Assembly (NCBI RefSeq): GCF_946223165.1 | Contig: NZ_CAMIBP010000001.1 | Location: 62,001-126,000 of the forward strand | Length of the DNA stretch: 64,000 bases | Source of the DNA: an uncultured Corynebacterium sp. | GTDB lineage: Bacteria > Actinomycetota > Actinomycetes > Mycobacteriales > Mycobacteriaceae | Reading direction: 5' to 3' | Shown: in pieces, positions 40,795 through 48,399 of the stretch | Position numbering within the stretch: the first letter of the stretch is position 1 | How the letters are laid out: each line of letters starts with the position of its first letter | The notes under the pieces: model-generated | Databases searched by the model: none | Told to the model about the DNA's origin: nothing | Seen by the model: only the letters and a program-made list of their open reading frames with translations | Position numbers and translations under genes: made by a program

Positions 40795-41369
40795 GCCCCG
40801 CGCATGATGCGGTGAGTCTCGTCCGTGGTGAGCGCCCGCCCGGGCAGCTCGCCGGCTTGAAGCCCGCGGATGGCCATCTCGAGGTAGCGCGGGTACAGGT
40901 CTCCCACGCGTTCCGCGATGGCTAGCACGCCCACCTGGAGGAAGATGAGGTCGGTGCCGGCCACGCCGGCGCGGGCGCCCACCTGGTTGACCAGCGGGGC
41001 TATGCGGTCGCGGCTCCAGTCGAAGATGTCGTTTCCCAGCCGCTTTCCGGCAAAGATTTGGGCGGCGGCCTTGTCCGCGTATTGGAGGGCGACGGCGCGC
41101 TCAAGGTAGAAACGGACGCCGTCCCAGAGATCCTCTTCTGCCAGGGCCGAAAGCAGGATGGCCTCGAGCTCGTCCACCTGAGTCTCAAAGATGGCGGCCA
41201 GGAGCTCGGACTTGTTGGCAAAGTTGCGGTAGGCCGTGCCGACGCCGACGCCGGCGGCATGGGCGACATCGTTAAGCGTGGCGTCGAGGCCGTGCTGGGC
41301 GAAGACCTCGCGGCCGGCGGCGAGCAGCCGCGCGCGATTTTCCTGAGCGTCCCTGCGTTTACCTGGCAT
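40791..41369 (-). CDS. TetR-family regulator
   Basis: 192-residue regulator with HTH (ATLNDVAHAAGVGVGTAYRNF, near residues 29-49) and a C-terminal domain common in actinobacterial TetR proteins. Start chosen at the ATG at 41369 (MPGKRRDAQENRARLL); further ATGs upstream lie inside the perfect palindrome ATGATGTACATCAT. It is divergent from the damaged aldo/keto reductase gene 46 bp away, its likely target. Confidence 0.84.
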   Translation of the reverse strand: MPGKRRDAQENRARLLAAGREVFAQHGLDATLNDVAHAAGVGVGTAYRNFANKSELLAAIFETQVDELEAILLSALAEEDLWDGVRFYLERAVALQYADKAAAQIFAGKRLGNDIFDWSRDRIAPLVNQVGARAGVAGTDLIFLQVGVLAIAERVGDLYPRYLEMAIRGLQAGELPGRALTTDETHRIMRGA

Positions 41370-41381
41370 GATGTACATCAT
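41368..41381. promoter_or_regulatory. Perfect palindrome overlapping the TetR start
   Basis: ATGATGTACATCAT is a perfect 14-bp palindrome that includes the first bases of the TetR coding region. A bound repressor would cover its own start codon, fitting autoregulation and control of the divergent reductase. Confidence 0.6.
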
Positions 41382-41415
41382 AACTAAGCGGATGCACAAT
41401 ATCCATTTAGGGTGA

Positions 41416-42155
41416 ATGCTCGGGACCTTGATCACGTTGAACAACGGCTTCCAGATGCCCGCCCAGGGCTTCGGCGTCTTTCAGTCTGCCCCCGAAGAAG
41501 CCAAGGCCGCCGTGCTGGAGGCCCTCAAGGTCGGCTACCGCCACATCGACACCGCCGCCGCGTACCTCAATGAGCGCGAGGTGGGCCAGGCCATCGCGGA
41601 ATCCGGCATCCCGCGCGAGGAGATCTTCGTCGAGACGAAGGTCTGGATCACCGACTACGGCTACGAGGAGACCCTCCACGCCTGGGAGAAGGCCTCGGCC
41701 AAGCTGGGCCTGGACTACATCGACCTGCTCATCCTCCACCAGCCCGCGCCGGGCACCTTCGACGCCACCATCCAGGCCTACAAGGCCCTGGAGACCCTCC
41801 TGGAGCAGGGCAAGGTCCGCGCCATCGACGTCTTCAACTTCTACACGGACCGCTACCTGGACCTGGTGCACCACTTCGACGTGGTCCCGGCCATCAACCA
41901 GCGCGAGATTCACCCCTTCAACCAGCAGCAGGAGATCTTCGAGTACTCCAAGGAGAACGGAACCATCCTCCAGGCCTGGGGTGCGGTGGGCCAGGGTAAC
42001 CAGGAGCTGCTCACTCAGCAGGTGCTTCTCGATGCCGCCTCGGCCCACGGCAAGTCCGTCCAGCAGATCATGCTGCGCTGGCACGTCAGCAGCCCAACGC
42101 GGGCTTCGATCACCGCGACCCGCGGATGTTCAAGAGGCTGCAGAGCTTCGCCTAG
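41416..42155 (+). pseudogene. Aldo/keto reductase with internal C-terminal deletion
   Basis: The first 225 codons are a normal aldo/keto reductase: Asp and Tyr of the catalytic tetrad in GYRHIDTAAAYLNE, Lys in ETKVW, His in LLILHQP, then QQIMLRWHV. The usual next 45-50 residues (cofactor-binding RGIVVIPKS region) are missing. The true C-terminus, NAGFDHRDPRMFKRLQSFA and TAG at 42153-42155, follows directly but in another frame, with the junction in CAGCAGCCCAACGCG. The gene is therefore probably inactive. Read in its first frame the ORF continues into the antisense of the next gene. Confidence 0.75.
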
Positions 42156-42165
42156 CGCCGGAGAG

Positions 42166-42232
42166 CGTGCAAAACTGCCAAAAAGAGCCCAGGTTTTTCG
42201 AAATCTGAGCCCTTCGTTGGCGGTTTTGCACG
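42166..42232. terminator. Long imperfect hairpin between convergent genes
   Basis: CGTGCAAAAC-N-GCCAA (42166 on) pairs with TTGGC-N-GTTTTGCACG (to 42232), with a further GAGCCCAGG / TCTGAGCCC region and TTCGAA at the centre; TTTTAG follows. It lies between the reductase and the convergent acetolactate decarboxylase and can serve both as terminator. Its style resembles the 21125/21275 repeats but the sequence differs. Confidence 0.65.
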
Positions 42233-42234
42233 TT

Positions 42235-42951
42235 TTAGTGGTGCTCCACCTTCCTGATCTCCTCGCTCATGTCTTGGCTGAGGTCCGCCTCGCGGAAATC
42301 ATCGGTGAGCGGCAGCCGCAGCTTGAGGTCGGTGCACAGGCACAGCTCCACGACGCCGCGGTCGAGCACGAAGTCCACGAGGTGTCCGCCCCAGGATCGG
42401 GCGTCGTCCACGACGTGGGCGTGGCACCCGGCCACAGAGATGCCCGACTCGAAGAAGGGGGTGCGGAAGCCGCCCACGGTGCCGTCAAAGTCCTCGAAGC
42501 GGACGATCTCCTCGCCGTCGGTGGCCTCCACCATGGGCTTGTACGGCTTCTCCTGGAGCTCGACGGTGCGGGCGCTGGTCCAGGCGAAGTGACCGGTGAT
42601 GCGCAAGGCGTACATGTAGTTGGAGCTGGGCTGGAAGCTGTCCACTATGGCGGAGAATTCCTCGCGGCGCACCGGGCCGGAGATCTCCTTGCGGATGTGC
42701 GGCACGAAGTTGGTGACCACGGCGTACGGGGTGTGCTCCTCCAGCTCCGGCACGGTGACCGAGCCGTCCGAGCGCAGGCGGTAGCACGTGCCGTCCAGGA
42801 TGATCATCTCGCCGTCCAGCCTGTTAAACGTGCCGATGCCAAACGAGCCGTGCCCGAGCAGCTCCGACAGGGTCATCTCGTCCTCGTACACGCCCTTGGC
42901 AAGTGACGTGATGAGGCTGGTCTGGAAGATTTCGTGGCGGGTTACCTGCAT
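42235..42951 (-). CDS. budA: Alpha-acetolactate decarboxylase
   Basis: 238-residue enzyme converting acetolactate to acetoin. The zinc histidines are visible in CHAHVVDDARSWGGHLVDF (near residues 175-192), and the family block GHGSFGIGTFNRLDGEMIILDG near residue 33 and RITGHFAW near 118 are present. TACCCT ends 7 nt before the ATG. There is no acetolactate synthase gene next to it, so it probably draws on the branched-chain pathway. Confidence 0.9.
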   Translation of the reverse strand: MQVTRHEIFQTSLITSLAKGVYEDEMTLSELLGHGSFGIGTFNRLDGEMIILDGTCYRLRSDGSVTVPELEEHTPYAVVTNFVPHIRKEISGPVRREEFSAIVDSFQPSSNYMYALRITGHFAWTSARTVELQEKPYKPMVEATDGEEIVRFEDFDGTVGGFRTPFFESGISVAGCHAHVVDDARSWGGHLVDFVLDRGVVELCLCTDLKLRLPLTDDFREADLSQDMSEEIRKVEHH

Positions 42952-43104
42952 GGGGCCAAGGGTACTCCGGGCCTTGGGCTAGGTCGACGCCCATAATCCC
43001 GCCCCGCCGGTGCATCCGTCCGACTCGCCCTCGTCGATCCCTCGGGCGCGGTGGTCGTGTCCGATGCAGTCAGCGCCGTGCATCTCTACTAGCGCCCCGG
43101 GGGC
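42952..43104. other. Intergenic stretch with possible 3' gene remnant
   Basis: From 43021 to the TAG at 43090-43092 one plus-strand frame reads RLALVDPSGAVVVSDAVSAV and then HLY-stop, which looks like the end of a protein, but no start or family is evident. The rest shows nothing. Confidence 0.25.
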
Positions 43105-43173
43105 TTAGGTGATGTGTTTATCTCTCAAAAGGCTCCAAAAACACCGTGTTTGAGAGAGAAACACATCACCTAA
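43105..43173 (-). terminator. Long hairpin downstream of the MFS gene
   Basis: TTAGGTGATGTGTTT-A-TCTCTCAAA pairs with TTTGAGAGA-G-AAACACATCACCTAA, a 25-bp stem with one mismatch and a 19-nt loop. It lies 16 bp past the end of the minus-strand MFS gene. The outer arm shares CACATCACCTAA with the direct repeats flanking that gene. Confidence 0.6.
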
Positions 43174-43184
43174 GGGAATCTGCG
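43162..43184 (+). repeat. 23-bp direct repeat, left of MFS gene
   Basis: CACATCACCTAAGGGAATCTGCG recurs with one difference at 44351-44373. The two copies bracket the MFS gene. The left copy is also part of the hairpin at 43105-43173. Confidence 0.7.
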
Positions 43185-43189
43185 GACCC

Positions 43190-44335
43190 TCAGTTCCGCG
43201 CTGCTCGACTGGCCAAGCCCAGCGCGTTGACCATGAGCGTGCCGACACCCGCCACGACGAGGGCTGCGGCCGGGCCCACCGCCGCGACGATGGGCGAGCC
43301 CACCACGTAGCCCACAAGCATGGCAGAAGAGTTCACCGAACCCATCGCGGAGAGTGCCTTGGGCGCGGCCTCCTCGGGGACGGCTCCCATGACCACGAAG
43401 CGCAGCGCCGCAACCTGGACGGCATTGCAGACGCCTGCGGCCGCGAAACACGCGATGGCCAGGCCGAGGTGGGGTAGCGCGCCCGCCACTGCGATGGCCG
43501 CGCCCATGCTTAAGCCGGTGAGCAGTACGGTCTGGTGCGCCCCGGTGTCCCGCACGCGGCCCGCGGCGCGGGCACCCACGATGCGGCCGAGCACAAATGC
43601 CTGCGTGAGGGCCGCGTAGCCCAGACCACCGGCGTGGAGGACGTCGATCGCGAAAAACACGAGCGCGACGTTGAACGTCGAAGTAAAGATGATGGCCGTC
43701 CACACCGAGCTCAGCGCGCCGCGGGCCTGCGGATTCCGGAACAAGAGCCGCGGCGCCTCTGCAATTCGGCTCAGGAAGCTCGCGCCCGCCGCCCGCTCCT
43801 GCGGCGCCGTCCGTGCGCCGCAGGCCGCGACGATGCCCGCCAGGATGAGGCTGGCGGCTAGCTCGAGGCCTAGCGCCGCGCGCAGCGAGGCGACCTGCAC
43901 GAGCAGACCGCCGAGGAAGGGGCCGGCGAAGCCGCCGATGAGCCGGGCCGTGTCCATCCGCGCGAACGCCTGGGCGGTGCAGGAGGACGTGGAGGAGGCA
44001 TCAGCAAGCAGGAGCAGGGCGGGCACGGAGATGGAGCTGAGAGCCGCGCTGAGCATGGTGCCGGCGATGAGCGCGAGGGGATGGGGCCACGCGGCGAGGA
44101 GGCCTAAGAGCAGGGCCTCGACAAGGGCGGCAGATATGGCCAGTGTCCGCGGCGAGCGCTTGTCGAACAGCGGCGCGAGCACGGGCCCACCGAAGACCTG
44201 CACCAGGGCGCCCGAGATGAGCGTAGCCGAGACGACCCACGCTGTTTGGCCGTCCGTGGCGAAGTGGACGGACACTGCGACCGACGTCATCGAGCCGCAC
44301 AGGGCGGACAGGAAGTAGGCGATCGCGAGGGGCAT
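43190..44335 (-). CDS. MFS transporter
   Basis: 381-residue major facilitator protein with about twelve helices; the motif LAPLFDKRSPRTLAISAA near residue 60 is the loop between helices 2 and 3. It resembles drug or macrolide exporters of the MFS_3 type; substrate unknown. I chose the ATG at 44335 with TACCCT 6 nt upstream (leaderless). The gene lies between 23-bp direct repeats, which suggests it was inserted as a unit. Confidence 0.82.
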   Translation of the reverse strand: MPLAIAYFLSALCGSMTSVAVSVHFATDGQTAWVVSATLISGALVQVFGGPVLAPLFDKRSPRTLAISAALVEALLLGLLAAWPHPLALIAGTMLSAALSSISVPALLLLADASSTSSCTAQAFARMDTARLIGGFAGPFLGGLLVQVASLRAALGLELAASLILAGIVAACGARTAPQERAAGASFLSRIAEAPRLLFRNPQARGALSSVWTAIIFTSTFNVALVFFAIDVLHAGGLGYAALTQAFVLGRIVGARAAGRVRDTGAHQTVLLTGLSMGAAIAVAGALPHLGLAIACFAAAGVCNAVQVAALRFVVMGAVPEEAAPKALSAMGSVNSSAMLVGYVVGSPIVAAVGPAAALVVAGVGTLMVNALGLASRAARN

Positions 44336-44350
44336 GCAGGCAGGGTACCG

Positions 44351-44373
44351 CACATCACCTAAGGGAATCCGCG
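44351..44373 (+). repeat. 23-bp direct repeat, right of MFS gene
   Basis: CACATCACCTAAGGGAATCCGCG. This copy contains the last codons and stop of the frameshifted gene at 44355-44859, so it is likely the original site and the left copy the duplicate. Confidence 0.7.
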
Positions 44374-44859
44374 AAGCGCGCGAGACACTCCTTGAACGCC
44401 GCCTTGTACTCGGCCACCTGCTCGACGGAGTGAAGCTTCTTCATCTCGACCGCCAGCGTGGTCTTGCCGGAGGCGCGGGAATTGATGTTGACCGAGAGTG
44501 CACAGCCGTCGGCGGTGTCAACACGCCAGTAGCGCCACTTTGGTGTGACGGACTCGCGAGGGGCGCCGTCGATGGCCAGCGGAAAGTTCTCCGGCGCCCA
44601 CGCGGCCCACGCCGCGGCGACGTCGGCTGGGTCGCCCGGGACCGTCTTCGTGGCAGAGGCACCAAAGCTGCCATCGCCCTGTTGGCCGGTGACGCGGCGG
44701 CCGATGTGGCGCTCGTAGTTCACGGTGACCATCTGCGCCCACCAGCCCAGGTTGGCGTCCGCGAGCTGCGGGTCGGATGCGGCGCGTCGCTCCAAAAGCG
44801 CCAGCGCGGCCGCGGGCCGCGGCGTCCCAGGCGGAAGCGGGGAGGTTGTCGTTGCTCAT
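44355..44859 (-). pseudogene. Conserved hypothetical gene with a frameshift near its start
   Basis: The start MSNDNLPASAWDAAAR (ATG at 44859, TAGTAT 7 nt upstream) and the body ALALLERRAASDPQLADANL...WWAQMVTVNYERHIGRRVTGQ lie in different frames joined near 44800-44815 in a run of CGCGGCCCGCGGCCGCG. One base gained or lost there repairs the gene to about 167 residues. The body resembles a common actinobacterial protein with WWAQxxTVxYExHIGRR. Function unknown. A sequencing error in the GC run is possible. Confidence 0.6.
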
Positions 44860-44869
44860 GACGGCGATA

Positions 44870-45718
44870 CTAGACGGCGGTGCGAAGGCCGGTGGCCTGG
44901 GAATACCCAGGATCGGCGGACTCTGCGGCCCGGGCGCGCAGCCACAGCCGGATGGCGGTGGGGTAGAGAATGAGCGCGCCGAGGATCATGGTGGCCACGT
45001 TGACGTTCCAGTTTCCCGGCGAATAGTTCCAGATGAAGTGTGCGGTGAACGCCACGGCCAGCCAGCCGAAGGCGTAGGCCAGGCGCTTGGGCAGAGACCA
45101 ATCGTAGGCGTACAGCGCCCAGCCGATGCCCCAGCCGGCAATACCGCTGCACAGGATGTGCAGGCCCGGGCCCAACACCATGCGCGCGCCCCACATGATC
45201 CAGAATCCGGACCAGTCGGAGACCGGATCGTTGAGCCCGCCCATGGCGGCGTACATGGCATTTTCGTTGACCTCAAAGCCCAGGCCGATGACCATGCCGG
45301 CCACCATGCCGTGCCAGGGCCGGTTGAGCTGGCGGAAGGACAGGCAGACGAAGATGACGCCGAGGGCCTTGGAGAATTCCTCCGGGTAGGCGCCGCCCCA
45401 GGAGGCGAGCGAGGCGTCCCAGCCGACGTAGTCCGCGAGCGTCATGACGGAGCCGGCGGTGCTCAGCACGAGGATGAGAGTGGAACCCGCGCCCCAGAGA
45501 AATGCGGCGGTGACCCACGGCCAGGCCCGGCCGGAGCGTGGCCAGACGCGGGAGCGGCGCAGCAGGCCCAGGACGATGCCGGCGTACACCACGCCGAGAC
45601 CCACGTTGGCCAGGCTCAGCAGCGGGTTGGTGAAGGCGGAAAAGGCCTGCATCGCGAGGAACGCAATGACGCCGCCGGCGATGGCTACCCACAGGACGAC
45701 GGTGAATAGCTTGCTCAT
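44870..45718 (-). CDS. PrsW-family intramembrane metalloprotease
   Basis: 282-residue membrane protein with eight or so helices. The PrsW signature is visible: PEEFSKALGVIF near residue 112 (EE motif), FEVNENAMYAAMGG near 148 and later GPGLHILCSGIAGWGIGWAL and FTAHFIWN with the conserved histidines. PrsW proteases cleave anti-sigma factors or other membrane proteins; no anti-sigma gene is adjacent. The start overlaps the upstream gene's stop by ATGA, so they form an operon. Confidence 0.86.
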   Translation of the reverse strand: MSKLFTVVLWVAIAGGVIAFLAMQAFSAFTNPLLSLANVGLGVVYAGIVLGLLRRSRVWPRSGRAWPWVTAAFLWGAGSTLILVLSTAGSVMTLADYVGWDASLASWGGAYPEEFSKALGVIFVCLSFRQLNRPWHGMVAGMVIGLGFEVNENAMYAAMGGLNDPVSDWSGFWIMWGARMVLGPGLHILCSGIAGWGIGWALYAYDWSLPKRLAYAFGWLAVAFTAHFIWNYSPGNWNVNVATMILGALILYPTAIRLWLRARAAESADPGYSQATGLRTAV

Positions 45719-46320
45719 GCCTGCGCCACCTCGTCGGAGTAGGGGTTACCGGCGGGGAATTGGGACAGCGCCACCCGGGTATCGGCGGGCAGGCCCTCGT
45801 CCGTCGCGGCGCGCCACAGGCGGTCGGCTACGGTGGCGGCCTGCTCGAGGGTGCCGTCGATGGTGACGACGTAGAGGCCGTCCGTGGTCCCGGCCGGATC
45901 CCCCAGGGCCATGACGACGAGCTGCGATTGCGGGTCCGTGTAGATGGCGGCGGTGCCGTCGGTGGAGTACTGGGGGTCTTCCTCGGGTAAGTAGGCGTCC
46001 ACGGAGTGCGCGCGCACGGCGCGGCGCAGCGCTAGGTCCGGGTCGGCGATGGACTCGTAGCCGGTGTAGTCCACGGCGGCCTCGTCGCAGAGCCACCCGT
46101 TGCCGCTCAGCGAGTTGATGTCGATGGGGCAGTACAAATCGTCCACGACGACGTCGTACTCCAGGCCGTCGGTGGCGAGAATGACCTGCTCGGCCGGGCG
46201 GGTGCGCTCCGGAAGGGAGGCCTCGACGACGACGGGGGTGCCGAGGACGAGCACTGCGACCGCGACGACGAGAAGAAAAAGCGTCCCCACGCGGGGAGGC
46301 TGGAGACGAAAGTCAGACAT
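45715..46320 (-). CDS. Membrane-anchored hypothetical protein in operon with PrsW
   Basis: 201-residue protein with one N-terminal helix (about 14-36) and an extracytoplasmic domain with two cysteines (DDLYCPIDINS and GWLCDEAAVDYTGYES near 70-85). No family recognised. Leaderless start with TATGGT 7 nt before the ATG at 46320. Overlaps prsW by 4 nt; it might be a partner or substrate of the protease, which is speculation. Divergent from pepO, 32 bp away. Confidence 0.7.
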   Translation of the reverse strand: MSDFRLQPPRVGTLFLLVVAVAVLVLGTPVVVEASLPERTRPAEQVILATDGLEYDVVVDDLYCPIDINSLSGNGWLCDEAAVDYTGYESIADPDLALRRAVRAHSVDAYLPEEDPQYSTDGTAAIYTDPQSQLVVMALGDPAGTTDGLYVVTIDGTLEQAATVADRLWRAATDEGLPADTRVALSQFPAGNPYSDEVAQA

Positions 46321-46352
46321 GATGTCCACCATAGCTATTAAGGTGGACAGGC

Positions 46353-48287
46353 ATGAACGACCTCTATCAGTTTATTAATGGCCCCTGGCTGAGCACCCAC
46401 GTCATCCCGGAGGACCGCGGTTATGACGGAAACTTCTTCGCGCTGCGCGACGCCTCGGAGGAGCAGGTTCACGAGCTCATCAAGGATGCGCCGGGCCGCC
46501 CGGGCATCCTCTACCGCTCGTTCATGGATACGGACTCCATCAACGCGGCGGGCGTGGCGCCGCTCGACGCCGACTTCGACCGCCTGGCGGTTAAGGACAC
46601 CCGCGAGCTGGCCCGCGTCTTCGGTGAACTGGACCGGGAGGGCGTCGGCGCGCCGGTGGCCTTCTACGTCTCTAAAGACACCGAGTCGGAGAACGAGGTG
46701 GCCTACGTCCTGCAGTCCGGCCTGGGCCTGCCGGACGAGGCCTACTACCGCGAGGAGGCTCATCAGGAGACGCTCGCGGCCTACGCCAAGCACGTCCTGC
46801 GCATGCTGCAGTTCCTCAATCCCGCGCGCCTGTTCGGCCTGCCGGCCGATGCCGCCGCGGCGCGCATCGTCGCCCTCGAGACCGAGATCGCCCGCGGCCA
46901 CTGGGACGTCGTCGCCTCGCGCGACGCGGTGAAGACCAACAACCCGGCGCAGCTGTCGGAGCTGCCGGCCCACGCGCAGGAGATCCTGCGCGGCGCGGGC
47001 CTGCCGGACGGCCGCGTCATCGTCAGCCAGCCGTCCTACCTGGAGCACCTAGAGACGCTGTTGACCGCGGAGCGCATCGCGGACTGGCAGCTGTGGGCCA
47101 CGTGGCACATCCTCAAGGCGCACGCCGCGCACCTGACCGAGGACATCGCCGTCGCCAACTTCGAGTTCTACGGCACCACCCTGACGGGTGCGACGGAGCA
47201 GCGTGACCGTTGGAAGCGCGCCGTCGGCTTCGCCGGTTTCGTGGGCCAGGAGATCGGCCAGGCCTTCGTGGCCAAGCACTTCCCGCCCGCGCACAAGGAG
47301 GAGATGTTGGAGCTGGTGGGCTACCTCACGGACGCCTACCGCGAGCGCATTTCGCAGCTGCCGTGGATGACGGAGACCACCCGCCAGCGCGCGCTGGAGA
47401 AGCTGGGCCAGTTCAACGCCAAGATCGGCTACCCGGACAAGTGGATCGACTACGGGGACTTGGCCTTTACCGAGGGCGACGTGGTGGGTAACTACCGCGC
47501 CGGTGCGGCCTGGAGCCACGACTACGAGGTAGCCAAGGTGGGCAAGCCCACCGACCGCGCAGAGTGGTTCGCCACCCCGCAGACCGTCAACGCGTTCTAC
47601 AACCCGTCGGTCAATGACATCACCTTCCCGGCCGCCATCCTGCAGGCGCCGTTCTTTACCCCGGTCAAGGAGGGCGGCGACGTGGCGGAGAACTTCGGCG
47701 GCATCGGCTCCGTCATCGGCCACGAGATCGGCCACGGCTTTGATGATCAGGGATCGCAGTTTGACGGCGTGGGCAACCTGCAGTCGTGGTGGACGGATGA
47801 GGACCGCGCGGCGTTTGAGGAGCTGACCTCTAAGCTCGTGGGCCAGTACCAGGGCCAGGTCCCGTCGGTGCTCAAGGAGGCGGGCATTGAGTCCACCGGC
47901 GTCAACGGCGCCTTCACCCTGGGTGAGAACATCGGTGACCTGGGCGGCTTGGGCATCGCCATCATCGCGTACAAGAAGTACTGCGCGGACAAGGGTATCG
48001 ACCCGGCCGCTGATCTCAAGCCGGTGCAGATCGACGGCGCCGACCCGGCCCTGGCGGAGCAGGAGTGGAATGGCTTCCAGCGCTTCTTCTTCTCCTGGGC
48101 GCACGTGTGGCGCACCGCCATCCGCCCGGAGCTGGCCGCCCAGTTCCTGGCCATTGATCCGCACTCGCCGGCGGAGTTCCGCTGCAACATCATCGCGGGC
48201 AACGTGGCGGAGTTCTACGAGGCCTTCGACGTGCCGGAGGATTCCCCGATGTTCATCGCGCCGGCGGATCGCGTGACCATCTGGTAA
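46353..48287 (+). CDS. pepO: M13-family metallopeptidase PepO
   Basis: 644-residue neprilysin-like zinc endopeptidase. The zinc motif HEIGHGFDDQGSQFD is near residue 457, the third ligand in ENIGDLGGL near 525, the substrate motif NAFYNPSVNDITFPAAILQ near 413, and the C-terminus ends VTIW, as usual for the family. There is no signal peptide, so it is cytoplasmic or exported by another route. Leaderless start with TAAGGT 8 nt upstream. Confidence 0.92.
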   Translation: MNDLYQFINGPWLSTHVIPEDRGYDGNFFALRDASEEQVHELIKDAPGRPGILYRSFMDTDSINAAGVAPLDADFDRLAVKDTRELARVFGELDREGVGAPVAFYVSKDTESENEVAYVLQSGLGLPDEAYYREEAHQETLAAYAKHVLRMLQFLNPARLFGLPADAAAARIVALETEIARGHWDVVASRDAVKTNNPAQLSELPAHAQEILRGAGLPDGRVIVSQPSYLEHLETLLTAERIADWQLWATWHILKAHAAHLTEDIAVANFEFYGTTLTGATEQRDRWKRAVGFAGFVGQEIGQAFVAKHFPPAHKEEMLELVGYLTDAYRERISQLPWMTETTRQRALEKLGQFNAKIGYPDKWIDYGDLAFTEGDVVGNYRAGAAWSHDYEVAKVGKPTDRAEWFATPQTVNAFYNPSVNDITFPAAILQAPFFTPVKEGGDVAENFGGIGSVIGHEIGHGFDDQGSQFDGVGNLQSWWTDEDRAAFEELTSKLVGQYQGQVPSVLKEAGIESTGVNGAFTLGENIGDLGGLGIAIIAYKKYCADKGIDPAADLKPVQIDGADPALAEQEWNGFQRFFFSWAHVWRTAIRPELAAQFLAIDPHSPAEFRCNIIAGNVAEFYEAFDVPEDSPMFIAPADRVTIW

Positions 48288-48306
48288 TCCAGCAACCTTT
48301 CAGCTA

Positions 48307-48353
48307 ACTCCCTGCGAAACCCCCACTGTTCTGGGCGGCCCCTCGCAGGGAGT
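48307..48353 (+). terminator. Terminator after pepO
   Basis: ACTCCCTGCGA (48307-48317) pairs with TCGCAGGGAGT (48343-48353), with a GGGGCCGCC-type inner region. It separates pepO from the CotH gene. Confidence 0.65.
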
Positions 48354-48365
48354 CGGCGTTTGATG

Positions 48366-48396
48366 AATCCTCGTTAGATCAACTACGAGAGGATTG
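48366..48396 (+). promoter_or_regulatory. Small hairpin covering the cotH ribosome site
   Basis: AATCCTCG (48366-48373) can pair with CGAGAGGATT (48386-48395), 5 nt before the start codon; the GAGAGG ribosome site lies in the 3' arm. It could be an operator or a translation-control hairpin. Confidence 0.35.
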
Positions 48397-48399
48397 TTC

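Noticed and set aside
43021..43092. Protein-like C-terminal segment ending HLY-stop
   Set aside because: No start codon, family or homologous gene in the window, so it is only mentioned in the intergenic entry.
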